The notes: a model not told the origin generated them from the sequence alone. Shown: positions 1 to 10,898, counted from the first letter of the stretch. The stretch is 64,000 nt of DNA from Polyangiaceae bacterium (GCA_020633205.1 JACKEB010000011.1:620001-684000), one strand, 5' to 3'. Program-made: numbers and translations.

Positions 1-1009
1 AGATGCGGATGGCGTGGAGCGACGCCTTGGGAGCCACGCCCGGGTACACCTCGAAGGCGTTGGGATCGAGGCTCGCGTTGTACGGACCGGTGTAGGGGCT
101 TCCGTCTTTGAGCACACCATTGCCCGCGGCGATGCCGGCCACGTGGGTGCCGTGTCCACCTGAGATGCGGCCGCCGACCTGGCGCGCGCAGTCAAGAGGA
201 TCCGGATCAGGCTTCGGCGACGTGCTGCCGTCATATGCGTCACCGGCGAAGTCCTTTCCACCGACGACCCTTGCCGTGGGGAAACTGTTGGCTTCGATGA
301 CCGCCGAGTCGTTGGCGTTGTAGGCGGCGCTGGTTCCCGTGCCGCCAAAGTCCGCGTGGGTGTAGTCGATGCCGGAGTCCATCACGCCGATGGTGATTCC
401 ATCGCCATCCAGCGGGGAGATGCGTTCCCAGACCTTCGGTGCGCCAATTGCTGGCACTGCAGAAGCGAGGTTTCGGCTGTAGTAAGGTACGGGCGCGATG
501 CCGACGACCTCGGCGACACGCTGCAGGTCGCGCACTTTACTTGCGGCGATGCGTACGTGAACGCGGTTTCCAACCTTGCCGATGCGCGCAATGATCTCCG
601 CGCCATAGCTTTGTAGCTGGGGCACCACGCGGTCTTGTTGCGCCCTCACCGTCGCGGCCTGGCGCATGAAGCTCTGCTTGGAGCGCTGGGCGTTGAAGCT
701 ATTCGACTTGAGGTCGATGCCTCGCGGAATCGATGCGGCTGGGGCAGGCTCGCTCAGCAGCACGTACACCTGCACCATCCGATTCGGGTCGGGCTCACTA
801 TGACCGAGCAAGAAGGGCGCGTGGGTTAGGTCTCGAGGCGGTGCCGCGGGGAGCCACTCAAGGTTTGCGCTCTGAGTGCCATGCGTGCGGTGCTCGGCGC
901 CGGCGGCACTACAGCCGTTGTTTGTGGTCGCCGCGAGCGCTGCGACACCTCCCAGCAACAGCCAGCGAGGTGCGAGGGGGCGGGAATGGGCATTCAGGAT
1001 ACGGCGCAT
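1..1009 (-). CDS. S8 (subtilisin-like) serine peptidase, 3' end cut by window edge
   Basis: Read on the minus strand from an ATG at 1009 with no stop before base 1, so about 336 residues of the N-terminal part are visible. The protein starts with a basic and hydrophobic leader (residues about 14-27), then a pro-region resembling an I9-type inhibitor domain, then the catalytic domain. The catalytic Asp lies in GVMDSGIDYTH and the catalytic His in GGHGTHVAGIAAG. The Ser region lies beyond the left edge. Known for the family: a Ca-stabilised exported endopeptidase that removes its own prodomain. The leader contains TNNGC, a poor lipobox, so I cannot say whether it is lipidated or cleaved. It is divergent from the operon starting at 1735. 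Confidence 0.9.
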   Translation of the reverse strand, partial: MRRILNAHSRPLAPRWLLLGGVAALAATTNNGCSAAGAEHRTHGTQSANLEWLPAAPPRDLTHAPFLLGHSEPDPNRMVQVYVLLSEPAPAASIPRGIDLKSNSFNAQRSKQSFMRQAATVRAQQDRVVPQLQSYGAEIIARIGKVGNRVHVRIAASKVRDLQRVAEVVGIAPVPYYSRNLASAVPAIGAPKVWERISPLDGDGITIGVMDSGIDYTHADFGGTGTSAAYNANDSAVIEANSFPTARVVGGKDFAGDAYDGSTSPKPDPDPLDCARQVGGRISGGHGTHVAGIAAGNGVLKDGSPYTGPYNASLDPNAFEVYPGVAPKASLHAIRI

Positions 1010-1734
1010 CGGATCTCTTCGTTGAGCTGCGGATTTCGTCGGGTGCGCGCATCGCGAACGCGTGCGGCGCGTTACCCGACCCAAGTTCGGGCCCGGGTTT
1101 CCCATCGGTTTGCGGTGCATACAAAGGCTTTTTCGACGTGGGTTCCCCATCCTCACGCCGCTGAGACACGTTGAGGCACCAGCCACGCTGGACAATCGCG
1201 GCGAGGCGCGAATTTGGGGGGGAGGTGTGTTGGTCAGTCGACCTAGGGAGTTTTCCACAGGGGAAAAGTTGCCTGGGTCGGCCACGGGGTGCGCTCGGTT
1301 GGCTGCGGCGCTCCTCACCCCCCGAACCCGCGCATCGCGCCAAGTCGTGGGCATCACCGCTCGCATGAGCAGTGGGGGCTGACGTCGGGCTGAGACCGCT
1401 TGGTGGTTGCGAATTCCCGCGCGTAGGCTGGGGTCGCCTGAGGATTGGGCTTCGGCGTGGCCTTTTGGAGCCGCGGAAGAACCGATGAGTGCTGCCAGGC
1501 TCGCGAAATATCAAATGAAAATGCTTAGGTCCGGGTCTGCTGCTAGAGTTCGAGCCAGATGCAGCCCGTGAGGGCAGGGGGACCGCAAGACGTGGGCCGA
1601 GCGTCATAAGCGAAAGCTGCCGGAACTTTCGAGCGTTAGGACCGTCACTGCGTAGACCCGCGCGAGCTACTGGCTCGCTTCAACGGCATCGCAACCTCAA
1701 TAGCTAGATCTCGCCTCCAACCAGTAGGTCGACC
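1010..1734. other. Intergenic region between divergent protease and Bat-type operon
   Basis: About 725 bases without a convincing gene. Several overlapping open frames exist on both strands but have Arg/Pro-rich composition and no recognisable domain. Two things stand out: a small inverted repeat TTTTCC-aca-GGGGAAAA near 1253-1269, and a TTTGGGGGGGAGG run near 1213-1225 of a type that recurs across the window. Promoters for both flanking genes must lie here, but I could not assign -35/-10 boxes with confidence. Confidence 0.5.
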
Positions 1735-3681
1735 TTGTCTCGAGAAGCAGAACTGAAGCGCCTGGCCCAAGCCGCGAATCGCACCGGCTTTCGCATGCGC
1801 TTCGATCACGCGCTGCACCGCACGCTGCTCCTGTTTCCTCCCGTGCTGCTCTACGGCTTGGGGACGCTGATCTGGATCAAGGTCTGGCAGCCAAGCGGCG
1901 CACGGATCTCCCAGGTGCTGGCGATCGGGTCGATTACCGTCATCGTTTGGCTCGCTGGCACCCTGCACGCGTGGCTGAAGCCACGTCCAAACTACGCCGG
2001 TGCGATGCGCCTCGATCAGCACCACGGGCTTCACGATCGCATCTCCAGCGCTCTCGAGTTCATGAAGGTGCCCAAGGAGCAGCGCTCTCCCTTCATGGAA
2101 GCGGCGATTGAAGACGCCGTGGTCACCGCCAAGGATTTGCAGCCTGCGGGTGCCGCGCCGATTCACCTCTATGCCCTCGAGCTGGTGATCATCGTCTGGC
2201 TGCTGCTGAGCTTCTTCCTGGTCTATGCGCTGTATGTCCCGAAATACATCGTGATCGAAGACAAGGCACCGCAGATCAACCCGCTGATCCTCAGCCCGGA
2301 CGATGTGGATCTGTTCCGCAACATCGGCGAGCAGCTGAAGCAGGAGAACAAGGACCCTGAGACCCTGGCCGCGGTGAACAAGTTCAACCAGCTGGTGGAG
2401 GACATCGCGGAGCGTCGTCTCGACCGCCAGGAGGTATTTCGTAGGCTGGAGGAGCTGGAGCGTGACCTGATGAAGGGCGCTGAAGCAGACAAAGAGGCCC
2501 TCGATGAGGGACTCAAGGCGATGGCTCAGGAGCTAAAGAAGAGCGACCTCAGCAAGCCTGTCGCCAAGGAGCTGGAAGAAAAGAAGCTCGCAGACGCCGA
2601 GAAGGCCATGCGCAAGCTGGCGGAGCGGCTGAAGGACAAGAAGAACCCGCCCAACAAGGCCGAGCTGGAGAAGCTACGCAAGGCCATGCAGAAGGCGAGC
2701 GAAGCAAACGCCAGCCGCTCCAAGGCGCTTGATGCCGCGCGGAAAGACGCCGAAGAAGAAAAGAAGCGCCTGCTGAAGAAGAAGAAGGACGAGGGCAAGC
2801 TCGCCAGCAAGGACAAGAGCCTGCTGAAGAAGAAGGAGCGCGAGCTCGAGCGCTTGAACCGCGAGAAGGACAAAGCGGAACGCGCGAAGCGTCAGCTGTC
2901 ACGACTAGACCGTGAGCTGGCGAAGGCCGCGCAGGACCTGCTGAAGGAGATGGGGGCCAGCGCCAAGGATCTGGAAGAGGCGGCGCAGGACATCAACCGC
3001 ATGGCCAAGCAGGAGATGAGCGACAAGGAGAAGGAAGAGCTCCGTAAGCGCCTGCAGGAGATGCGCGAGCTACTCCGCCAACAAGGCAAAGGCGACAAAA
3101 AGCAGCTGCAGCGGCTGTTGCGCTTCGGCCAGAAGGCGCGGGGCGGCAAGCCCGGTAAGCCCGGTGAAGGCGGCGACCAGCCCGGCGGGCAAGGCGGCAA
3201 GATGCGGCCTGGCAAGGGCGGCTCCCAACCTGGCGACGGCCCCGGCGGCATCAGCTTGGGCAAAGGCCAGGGCGGCAAGAGCATTCCGATCCCTGGGGGC
3301 GGGCAAGGCCAAGGCCAGGGTCAGGGCCAAGGCCAAGGAGCCGGCCAAGGCCAAGGTCAAGGCATGGCCGAGGGCGGCTCGGGCAAGGGCCAAGGTGAAG
3401 GCTGGGGCACCGGTCACGATCCCAACGTGAAGGGCGACAAGTCCGAGATCAAAGGCTCCACCAAAGACGTGACCGCCGTGGCCAACGACACTGGGCAAGG
3501 CACCGCGTCGAGCCAGGTGATCTCTGGAGCAGCCCAGCGCGGCTTCGTTGGCCGTGGGTACAAGCAGGTCTACACCGACTACCAGACGGTGGCGGAAGAC
3601 GTCATGAATCGCGACGACATTCCGCCCGGATACAAGTTCTATGTCCGGCGCTACTTCCAACTGATTCGGCCTCGGGATTGA
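1735..3681 (+). CDS. Coiled-coil membrane protein, DUF4175-like, head of MoxR/VWA operon
   Basis: A 648-residue protein with an apparent TTG start; an ATG at 1795 is an alternative. Two hydrophobic segments lie near residues 31-51 and 58-80 and a third near 147-168. After that comes a very long Lys/Glu/Arg-rich coiled coil (about 185-450), then a low-complexity Gly/Gln/Lys stretch with GQGQG-type repeats (about 465-560), and a short globular end containing a Tyr-rich segment. The architecture resembles DUF4175-type proteins found beside MoxR and VWA genes. It precedes a MoxR ATPase by 109 bases on the same strand. A role as a membrane-anchored scaffold for that system is inference; no catalytic motif is visible. 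Confidence 0.75.
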   Translation: MSREAELKRLAQAANRTGFRMRFDHALHRTLLLFPPVLLYGLGTLIWIKVWQPSGARISQVLAIGSITVIVWLAGTLHAWLKPRPNYAGAMRLDQHHGLHDRISSALEFMKVPKEQRSPFMEAAIEDAVVTAKDLQPAGAAPIHLYALELVIIVWLLLSFFLVYALYVPKYIVIEDKAPQINPLILSPDDVDLFRNIGEQLKQENKDPETLAAVNKFNQLVEDIAERRLDRQEVFRRLEELERDLMKGAEADKEALDEGLKAMAQELKKSDLSKPVAKELEEKKLADAEKAMRKLAERLKDKKNPPNKAELEKLRKAMQKASEANASRSKALDAARKDAEEEKKRLLKKKKDEGKLASKDKSLLKKKERELERLNREKDKAERAKRQLSRLDRELAKAAQDLLKEMGASAKDLEEAAQDINRMAKQEMSDKEKEELRKRLQEMRELLRQQGKGDKKQLQRLLRFGQKARGGKPGKPGEGGDQPGGQGGKMRPGKGGSQPGDGPGGISLGKGQGGKSIPIPGGGQGQGQGQGQGQGAGQGQGQGMAEGGSGKGQGEGWGTGHDPNVKGDKSEIKGSTKDVTAVANDTGQGTASSQVISGAAQRGFVGRGYKQVYTDYQTVAEDVMNRDDIPPGYKFYVRRYFQLIRPRD

Positions 3682-3790
3682 AGCCGTTGGGAGCCACACG
3701 CCCGCCTCGCGTGTCACCTCCGCGTGACGTGCATGGCGATCCAAGTTGTACGATGATGCGCCTTTCGTAGGCGAATTTGGGAGCGAACGC

Positions 3791-4792
<1,002 letters not shown>

Positions 4793-4815
4793 GAGCGACC
4801 ACAGGCCATCCGGCA

Positions 4816-5781
4816 ATGGGGATTTTCGATATCTTCAAGCGGGCAACGGCGCCAGTTTCGCGCCGCTTCGTGCCCAACGTGCGCGCCAAGGAGGACCTGT
4901 TCGACGAGGAGTTCCAGCGCAAGCTGGAGATGCTCGCGATGGTCAGCCGCAAGGTGTTCGCCGGGCGGCTGAAGGCCGAGCGGCGCACGAAGAAGAAGGG
5001 CAGCGGCGTCGAGTTCGCTGACCACCGCGACTACACGGCTGGTGATGATTTCCGCGCGGTAGACTGGAACGTCTACCAGCGCTTCGGCAGGCTGTTGGTG
5101 CGCCTGTACGAAGAGGAAGAAGATCTCAGCATCTACTTCATCATCGACTGCTCGACGTCGATGGGCTTCTCCACGACTCAAGGCGCCGCGGCGCGCAAGT
5201 TCGATTACGCGCGCAAGCTCGCCGCGGCGTTGGCCTACGTCGGCCTAGCCAACTTGGATCGCGTCACCGTGGTAGCCATCAGCGACGCAGTGGTCGCGCG
5301 CATGCCGACGACGCGTGGCAAGGGTCGCATCTTCCGAGTTTTCAACTTCTTGCGTGACCTCGAGCCGAGCGGCGTGACGGACCTCGGTGAAGGCATGAAG
5401 ACCTTCGTTGCGCAGCACAAGCGCCGCGGCCTCGCGGTGCTGATCAGCGACTTGTACGACCACGCTGGCTTCGAGCGCGGCATCAACGTCCTGCGCTACA
5501 ACAAGTTCGAGCCGTTCGTCTTGCACGTTCTCGATCCGCAAGAGGCGCGACCAGACTTGAAGGGCGACATTCGCCTCTACGACTGCGAGACGGGGGACGA
5601 ACGCGAGGTCACCGTTACGCCGAAGCTCTTGGAGCGGATGCAGTCCGCCTGGAGAGAGTACCAGACGGAGATCGAGCGCTTCTGTGCGAGCCGCCAGGTG
5701 ACATACTTCCCTGCGGATATAAACGTCGAGTTCGATGAACTGATCCTGAAGGTCTTCCGCCGCGGAGGCTTTCTTCGGTGA
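4816..5781 (+). CDS. DUF58 domain protein (VWA-like)
   Basis: 321 residues from ATG 4816. The DUF58 signature is clear: G-x-EF-x-DHRDYTAGDDFR followed by DWNVYQR, and then a VWA-like core with FIIDCSTSMGF, that is D-x-S-x-S of a MIDAS metal site. DUF58 proteins are routinely encoded next to MoxR and are thought to be its substrates or adaptors. The stop overlaps the start of the next gene by four bases (GTGA), indicating translational coupling. No signal peptide or membrane segment is visible, so it is probably cytoplasmic or membrane-associated through partners. Confidence 0.93.
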   Translation: MGIFDIFKRATAPVSRRFVPNVRAKEDLFDEEFQRKLEMLAMVSRKVFAGRLKAERRTKKKGSGVEFADHRDYTAGDDFRAVDWNVYQRFGRLLVRLYEEEEDLSIYFIIDCSTSMGFSTTQGAAARKFDYARKLAAALAYVGLANLDRVTVVAISDAVVARMPTTRGKGRIFRVFNFLRDLEPSGVTDLGEGMKTFVAQHKRRGLAVLISDLYDHAGFERGINVLRYNKFEPFVLHVLDPQEARPDLKGDIRLYDCETGDEREVTVTPKLLERMQSAWREYQTEIERFCASRQVTYFPADINVEFDELILKVFRRGGFLR

Positions 5782-7706
5782 TCTTCTCCGGGCTGCCTTT
5801 CGCGACGTTGATGACCATCGCCGGTGTGGTGGGTGGTCTGACGGTCGTGTTCTACATCCTCAAGCTGCGGCGGCGCCCCATCGCAGTGCCGTTCAGCCAT
5901 ATCTGGGAGCGCATCCTGCGCGACAAGGAGGCCACGAGCTGGTTCTCTCAGCTGAAGCGGCTGCTCTCGCTGTTGTTTCAGCTTGCCCTGCTCACGCTGC
6001 TGATCATGGCGCTCGGCGATCCCCGGTTGAGCCAAAACCTCGTGGAGGGGCGCAACGTGTTGGTGCTCATCGACACCAGCGCGTCGATGAAGGCGACGGA
6101 TGGGGGCGACGAGCAAGCGCCCACGCGCCTGGACGCTGCCCGCAAGGAAGTCGCCACGCTGGTGCGTGGCCTCGGCGGCACGGATCGCATGCTGATCGCG
6201 AGCATGGACTCTGGCGTGAGTCCCCTCACCACCATGACCGGTGAGACAACGGACCTCCAGGCCGCGCTCAAGCAGCTCAAGGCGACCGATACTCGCGCCG
6301 ACCTGCGCCGTGGTCTCAACTTCGCTCTCGACTCCCTGCGTGGCTTGAACAAGACGGAAATCGTGCTGGTCAGCGACGGCGCGTTTGGTGACGTCGAGGA
6401 CATCACGAAAGGCATCGATCTGGGAGAGACGAAGCTCTCCTACGTGCCTGTCGGCAGCAAGAATCGCAACGTTGCGATCACGCAGTTTTCCGTGCGGAGA
6501 TATCCGTTGGACAAGTCACGCTACGAGGTGATGCTCGAGGTGACGAACACCAACGAGGAGCCCACCGACGTGGAGCTGACGCTGCTTGGAGACGGCCAAG
6601 TCGTGGACGTCACGAAGCTGCACCTGGGGCCAAACGAGCGGCTGCCGCGCTTCTACAAGGATCTGGCCGGCGCCAGCCGCACCCTCGAGGCGGTGATCAA
6701 GCTTGGAGACGGCGAGCCCGACAGTTTGCCTGCGGACGACCACGCCTATGCCCTGATGCCCGAGCGCAGGCGCTCCAAGGTGCTCATGGTCACCAAGACC
6801 AACACGTATCTCGAGGCCGCACTGCTCCTGGATGAGTACCTGGAGGTCACGAACGTCGAGCCGAAGGCGTACCCGCCTCAGGGTACGTTCGACGTGACGA
6901 TTTTCGACGGCGTGGCGCCGCCCCTGGCAGATGGCTCTGGTGCCGCCCTGTATCTGAATCCGCCGGATACCAAGGAGGCACCAGTGCCTCGCGGAAAGAA
7001 GCTGAAGATGTTTGGCTTCGATACCTGGGACAAGAAGCATCCCATCGTGCGCTGGATGGAACTCGGCGACATTCAGGTGGCCGAGGGCTTCAGCTTCAAG
7101 CCGGAGAAGGCGGATCGCATCGTGGGCGCGTCGTTCAAGGGGCCGATCCTGGTGGAGGGGCGGCGCAGCGGGCGGCGCTTCATGGCGCTCGGCTTCGACC
7201 CCCGAGACAGCGACTTCGTGATGCGCGTGGCGTGGCCGTTGTTCGTGCTGAACACGATCAACTACTTCGTCGAAGAGGACACGGGGTACATCTCGTCGTT
7301 CCGCACCGGCGAGGTGTGGCGCATCCCCGCGCCGAGCGGTGTCGAGGTGGCCGAGCTCGAGCTGCCCGATGGGACAAAGCGCCAGGTCCCGATCAAACAG
7401 GGGCGCGCGGTGTATCAGGGCGACCAAGCCGGCTTCTACACCTTGCGCGTAAAGGCTGAAGGCGACTCCGCCGCCAAGGACGGCGAGACAGAGGCCCAAG
7501 AGACGATGTTCGCCGCCAACCTCGTAGACCTCGACGAGAGCCGCATCGAACCCAGTCCGAAGCTCGAGATCGGCAAGACCGAGGCGACCGCGGTGACGAA
7601 CTTCAGCGCAGGCGTGCGCCGGGAGATCTGGCTCTACTTGCTCATCGCGGCGATCATTGCGTCCACCGTGGAGTGGTTCACGTATCACCGGAGGCTCACC
7701 GTATGA
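5778..7706 (+). CDS. BatA-type VWA membrane protein
   Basis: 642 residues from a GTG that overlaps the upstream stop; GGAGG lies about 11 bases before it. The N-terminus has two hydrophobic segments around a KLRRRP-x-x-VPFSHIWE region, as in BatA-type N-terminal domains. The VWA domain follows with VLIDTSASMKA (D-x-S-x-S) and LVSDGAFG. The middle carries beta-rich segments, and a C-terminal membrane helix (WLYLLIAAIIASTVEWF) closes the protein. The stop overlaps the next ATG (ATGA). Known for the family: membrane VWA proteins working with MoxR. The substrate here is unknown. Confidence 0.88.
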   Translation: MIFSGLPFATLMTIAGVVGGLTVVFYILKLRRRPIAVPFSHIWERILRDKEATSWFSQLKRLLSLLFQLALLTLLIMALGDPRLSQNLVEGRNVLVLIDTSASMKATDGGDEQAPTRLDAARKEVATLVRGLGGTDRMLIASMDSGVSPLTTMTGETTDLQAALKQLKATDTRADLRRGLNFALDSLRGLNKTEIVLVSDGAFGDVEDITKGIDLGETKLSYVPVGSKNRNVAITQFSVRRYPLDKSRYEVMLEVTNTNEEPTDVELTLLGDGQVVDVTKLHLGPNERLPRFYKDLAGASRTLEAVIKLGDGEPDSLPADDHAYALMPERRRSKVLMVTKTNTYLEAALLLDEYLEVTNVEPKAYPPQGTFDVTIFDGVAPPLADGSGAALYLNPPDTKEAPVPRGKKLKMFGFDTWDKKHPIVRWMELGDIQVAEGFSFKPEKADRIVGASFKGPILVEGRRSGRRFMALGFDPRDSDFVMRVAWPLFVLNTINYFVEEDTGYISSFRTGEVWRIPAPSGVEVAELELPDGTKRQVPIKQGRAVYQGDQAGFYTLRVKAEGDSAAKDGETEAQETMFAANLVDLDESRIEPSPKLEIGKTEATAVTNFSAGVRREIWLYLLIAAIIASTVEWFTYHRRLTV

Positions 7707-10480
7707 GGTGGCAGCGCATCGTCTGGTGGCTGTTCGTCTTGATGGTGGGTCTGGGCCTCGCCTACGCCTACAACCGCTTCATCATCCACGCGCCGGAGCC
7801 CACCTTCAAATGGGTGAAGGACGGTACGAACTACGAGCTGCTCGAGCCGCGCACCCTGGGTCTGGTGCTGCTGACGCCATTGATCTTGGCGATCATTGGC
7901 TGGAGCCTGGCGGATCTTCCATGGCAGCAACGCATCCTCGCGGTGCTCCTGAGAGTTGGCTTCATCGCCTTGCTCGCGGCATCCCTGGCGCGGCTCGCCA
8001 AGACGGCGGAGACCCAGAAGCTGGCTGCGGTGTTCGTCGTGGACGTCAGCGACTCGGTGCCCGACGCGGCGCTGAATGACGCCCGCGAGGTGATCGAAAA
8101 AGCCATCGCAGAAAAGCCCAAAGATGACGTGATCCGCATCGTGACCTTCGCGAAGCGGCCGAAGCTCATCGAGCTGAAGGAAGAAGAGGGCAAGCCGCCA
8201 GAGGTCCCGTCCGTCGCCGACCTGCGCCACAAGTCAGAGGACGTGAAGCTGGAGAAGCCGGGTGCCGGCACCGACGTCCAGTCGGCGCTCCAGCTGGCGT
8301 ACGGCGTATTTCCTCCGGGATACTTGAAGCGCGCCGTGCTCTTCACCGACGGGGTAGAGACGGAGGGCGACCTGCTCGCCGAAGCGAACCGCGCCAGTGG
8401 CTTTGGCATCAAGCTCTTCACGGTGCCCTATCGGCGTCCCGCGCCCGGCGAGGTCGCGCTCAAGGAGCTGCGCGCGCCGGACAAGGTCGAGATTGGGCAG
8501 CCCTTCAACCTGACTGCGTACATCTACTCGAGCCGCGCTACGAAGGCGCGCGCCCGGCTCTATCAAGGAGAGACCTTGAATGGCCTGGATGGCGCACGGG
8601 AGCTCGACCTGGTTCCTGGGGAGAACGAGATCAAGTTCAAGAGCGTGGTGCGCATCGGTGGAGAGGTGACCTACGCGCTCAAGCTCGACCAGATCACCCA
8701 CGACCGCTTCAAGGAGAACAACAGCTACTCCGTCACCATCGACGTGCCCGGGCGACCCGCGGTGCTCTACATCGAGGGGCAGCCTGCCCGCGCCAACTAC
8801 TTGATGAGCGCCCTGCAGGCGCAGCAGTTCGAGGTCGACGTGCGCAATCCGACGGCGTTCCCGGGCTCCATCAAGGAGCTCGAGCGCTACGCCTTCGTGA
8901 TCCTCTCGGATGTGCCGAAGGAGAAGGTCAGCATCTCTTCTCAGGATTTGATCGAGAGGTATGTGCGCGACTTGGGCGGCGGCTTCTTGATGGCAGGCGG
9001 CGAGAGCGGCTTTGGCCTTGGCGGCTGGGCGCACACCACCCTCGAGCGCATCTTGCCGGTGCGCATGGACGTGGAGCGGCGCAAGGACAACCCCGGCGTC
9101 GCCATGGTGCTGGTGATCGACCGCTCCGGGTCCATGACGGGGTTGCCGCTCGAGATGGCGAAGGCCGCCTGCAAGGCCACCGTGAGCACGCTCCAGGGCG
9201 ACGACTTGATCGAGATCATCGCCTTCGATGACACGCCGATCCGCTACGTGAAGATGCAGCCGGCCCGCTACCGGAGCCGCATCCAGAACGAAGTGCTGCG
9301 CATTCAACCGGGCGGTGGCACCGCGATCTTCCCGGCGCTGGACCAGGCCTATCAGGACGTATCCGTGGCTCAGGCCCGCAAGAAGCACGTGATCCTGCTC
9401 ACCGACGGTCGCGCGCCGACGGGCGGCATCAAGGATCTGGTGCAGGCGATGATCGCCGAGAGCATCACCGTGACCACCGTGGGCCTTGGAGAAGGCGCGG
9501 ATGGTGACTTGCTGCGCATGATCGCGGACACCGGTGGCGGTCGCTACCACTCGGTCCCCGACCCAAACAGCTTGCCCAAGATCTTCACCCGGGAAACCGA
9601 GATGATCGCGCGTCAGGCTGCGGTTGAAGAGTGGTTCCCCGTGGAACAAGTCGGGAACGCAGACTTCCTCAAGGGCTTGTCCGTCAGCTCGGCTCCGCTG
9701 CTGCATGGCTACGTGGCGACGCAGATGAAGGGCCCGCCTTCTCAGGAGATCCTCACGAGCGACATCGGCGAACCCATCCTGGCGCGTTCGCGGCTTGGCC
9801 TCGGCTGGACCCTGGCGTGGACCAGCGACGTGAAGAACCTGTGGGCCGTCGACTGGCTGCGCTGGAGAGGCTACTCCCAGTTCTGGGGGCAGCTGATCCG
9901 CGAGCACATGCGCAAGAAGCACCGGCGCGAGCTGGACATGAAGACGGAGTCCAGCGGCGGCCAAGTCAAGGCGGTGGTCGACGCCTTCACCTTCGACGAG
10001 CGCTTCGAGAACGACATGAGCAGCAAGCTGTTCGTGATCGGCCCCGAGCCGGGCGGCAAGCGCCGCGAGCTCGACATGAAGCAAACAGCGCCAGGTCGCT
10101 ACGAGGCAAACTTCGAGCTGGATGAGTACGGCTCCTTCCGTCTCCAAGCGGAGCACTCTCAAGAGGGCCCCGACGGCGAGCTAGACCGCGTCGGCGTGAG
10201 CTACGGCCATATCTCGAACCCGTATCCGCGCGAATACGCGAGCTTCGAACCAGACATCGAGCGTCTCGAGCGCGCGGCTGTCGCCGGAGGCGGCAAGGTA
10301 GACCCCACCCCCGCGCAGCTCTACGACCCCGGCGACGAAAAGATCACCTACTACGAGCAGCTGTGGCGGAACTTCATCTACGCCGCGCTCGTCGTCTTCT
10401 TGCTCGACTTGCTGGTCCGCCGCGTGCGCTTCTTCGACCGCAAGTTCCTGCCCAAGCGACGCCGCAAGCAGACCGCCTAG
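7703..10480 (+). CDS. Large membrane protein with two VWA domains flanking a GATase1-like domain
   Basis: 925 residues from ATG 7703, preceded by GGAGG and overlapping the previous stop; an in-frame upstream start at 7673 is less likely. The order is: N-terminal helix, two further membrane segments near residues 50-95, a first VWA domain with DVSDS, a beta-sandwich stretch, a glutamine-amidotransferase-like segment (GGGFLMAGGESGFGLGGW), a second VWA domain with DRSGSM and TDGRAPTGG, a long beta-rich part, and a C-terminal membrane helix with a basic tail. Both VWA domains keep the D-x-S-x-S metal-site motif. It is the last gene of the operon and is followed by a terminator hairpin. Confidence 0.9.
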   Translation: MRWQRIVWWLFVLMVGLGLAYAYNRFIIHAPEPTFKWVKDGTNYELLEPRTLGLVLLTPLILAIIGWSLADLPWQQRILAVLLRVGFIALLAASLARLAKTAETQKLAAVFVVDVSDSVPDAALNDAREVIEKAIAEKPKDDVIRIVTFAKRPKLIELKEEEGKPPEVPSVADLRHKSEDVKLEKPGAGTDVQSALQLAYGVFPPGYLKRAVLFTDGVETEGDLLAEANRASGFGIKLFTVPYRRPAPGEVALKELRAPDKVEIGQPFNLTAYIYSSRATKARARLYQGETLNGLDGARELDLVPGENEIKFKSVVRIGGEVTYALKLDQITHDRFKENNSYSVTIDVPGRPAVLYIEGQPARANYLMSALQAQQFEVDVRNPTAFPGSIKELERYAFVILSDVPKEKVSISSQDLIERYVRDLGGGFLMAGGESGFGLGGWAHTTLERILPVRMDVERRKDNPGVAMVLVIDRSGSMTGLPLEMAKAACKATVSTLQGDDLIEIIAFDDTPIRYVKMQPARYRSRIQNEVLRIQPGGGTAIFPALDQAYQDVSVAQARKKHVILLTDGRAPTGGIKDLVQAMIAESITVTTVGLGEGADGDLLRMIADTGGGRYHSVPDPNSLPKIFTRETEMIARQAAVEEWFPVEQVGNADFLKGLSVSSAPLLHGYVATQMKGPPSQEILTSDIGEPILARSRLGLGWTLAWTSDVKNLWAVDWLRWRGYSQFWGQLIREHMRKKHRRELDMKTESSGGQVKAVVDAFTFDERFENDMSSKLFVIGPEPGGKRRELDMKQTAPGRYEANFELDEYGSFRLQAEHSQEGPDGELDRVGVSYGHISNPYPREYASFEPDIERLERAAVAGGGKVDPTPAQLYDPGDEKITYYEQLWRNFIYAALVVFLLDLLVRRVRFFDRKFLPKRRRKQTA

Positions 10481-10499
10481 TCTCGTCGTTCAGTCTCTC

Positions 10500-10520
10500 C
10501 CCGCCCTTTTCGGCGGGTTT
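10500..10520 (+). terminator. Rho-independent terminator of the MoxR/VWA operon
   Basis: A six-base perfect stem CCCGCC/GGCGGG with a CTTTTC loop, followed by TTTG, 20 bases after the operon stop codon. The T-run is short, as is usual at this GC content. Confidence 0.7.
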
Positions 10521-10552
10521 GGGGGTGAGGAAGCGCTCGTCCTAACGAGCCG

Positions 10553-10834
10553 CTATGGCGTGTGGGCCTTCGCCCTCGCAATCATTCTCTCCACATCGGG
10601 CGCCGTGTTGATCGGAACGATCTCGATGTCGGGGTGTTCGTTTTGGAAGACTCGGAAGACTTGGTCCGCGAATGCCTGACCAATTGCTTCGATATTCGAG
10701 AAGTCCATCAGGACGGTTTTGAACCTATCTACACCGGCTAGCAGGCGCTTGGCTTCGGCTCGTGACACCGGGTCGTCGCGACCGGTTACGCGAACTCTCA
10801 CGAGCGTTTGGTCAGATTCTTCGCGCGTGGCCAT
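10553..10834 (-). CDS. Small STAS-like DUF4325 protein
   Basis: 93 residues from ATG 10834; an in-frame TTG at 10867 would add 11 residues. The core VLMDFSNIEAIGQAFADQVF followed by VFQNEHPDIEI matches the STAS-like DUF4325 family, in which an FADQ/FADE motif is conserved. Members often accompany ATPases of the GHKL type, but no such partner is adjacent. It is convergent with the VWA operon and divergent from the small gene at 10899. Its function is unknown. Confidence 0.75.
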   Translation of the reverse strand: MATREESDQTLVRVRVTGRDDPVSRAEAKRLLAGVDRFKTVLMDFSNIEAIGQAFADQVFRVFQNEHPDIEIVPINTAPDVERMIARAKAHTP

Positions 10835-10898
10835 CAGGCATTCTTGCTGGGTTTGCGTTGCGCTCAAGCTTTACTTGCCGCTGCCGTTCACGGGTTAC

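Noticed and set aside
909..1607. 232-residue minus-strand open frame upstream of the protease
   Set aside because: Different frame from the protease, Pro/Arg/Ser-rich, no ribosome site and no motif.
3295..3365. CAAGGC repeat run as a possible regulatory repeat
   Set aside because: It is the coding sequence of the Gly/Gln repeat in the DUF4175-like protein, in frame throughout.
8234..10162. 642-residue open frame on the minus strand opposite the dual-VWA gene
   Set aside because: GC-rich coding sequence leaves the complementary frame open; composition is Arg/His/Leu/Ala-rich with no domain, and the plus-strand gene has VWA and GATase motifs.
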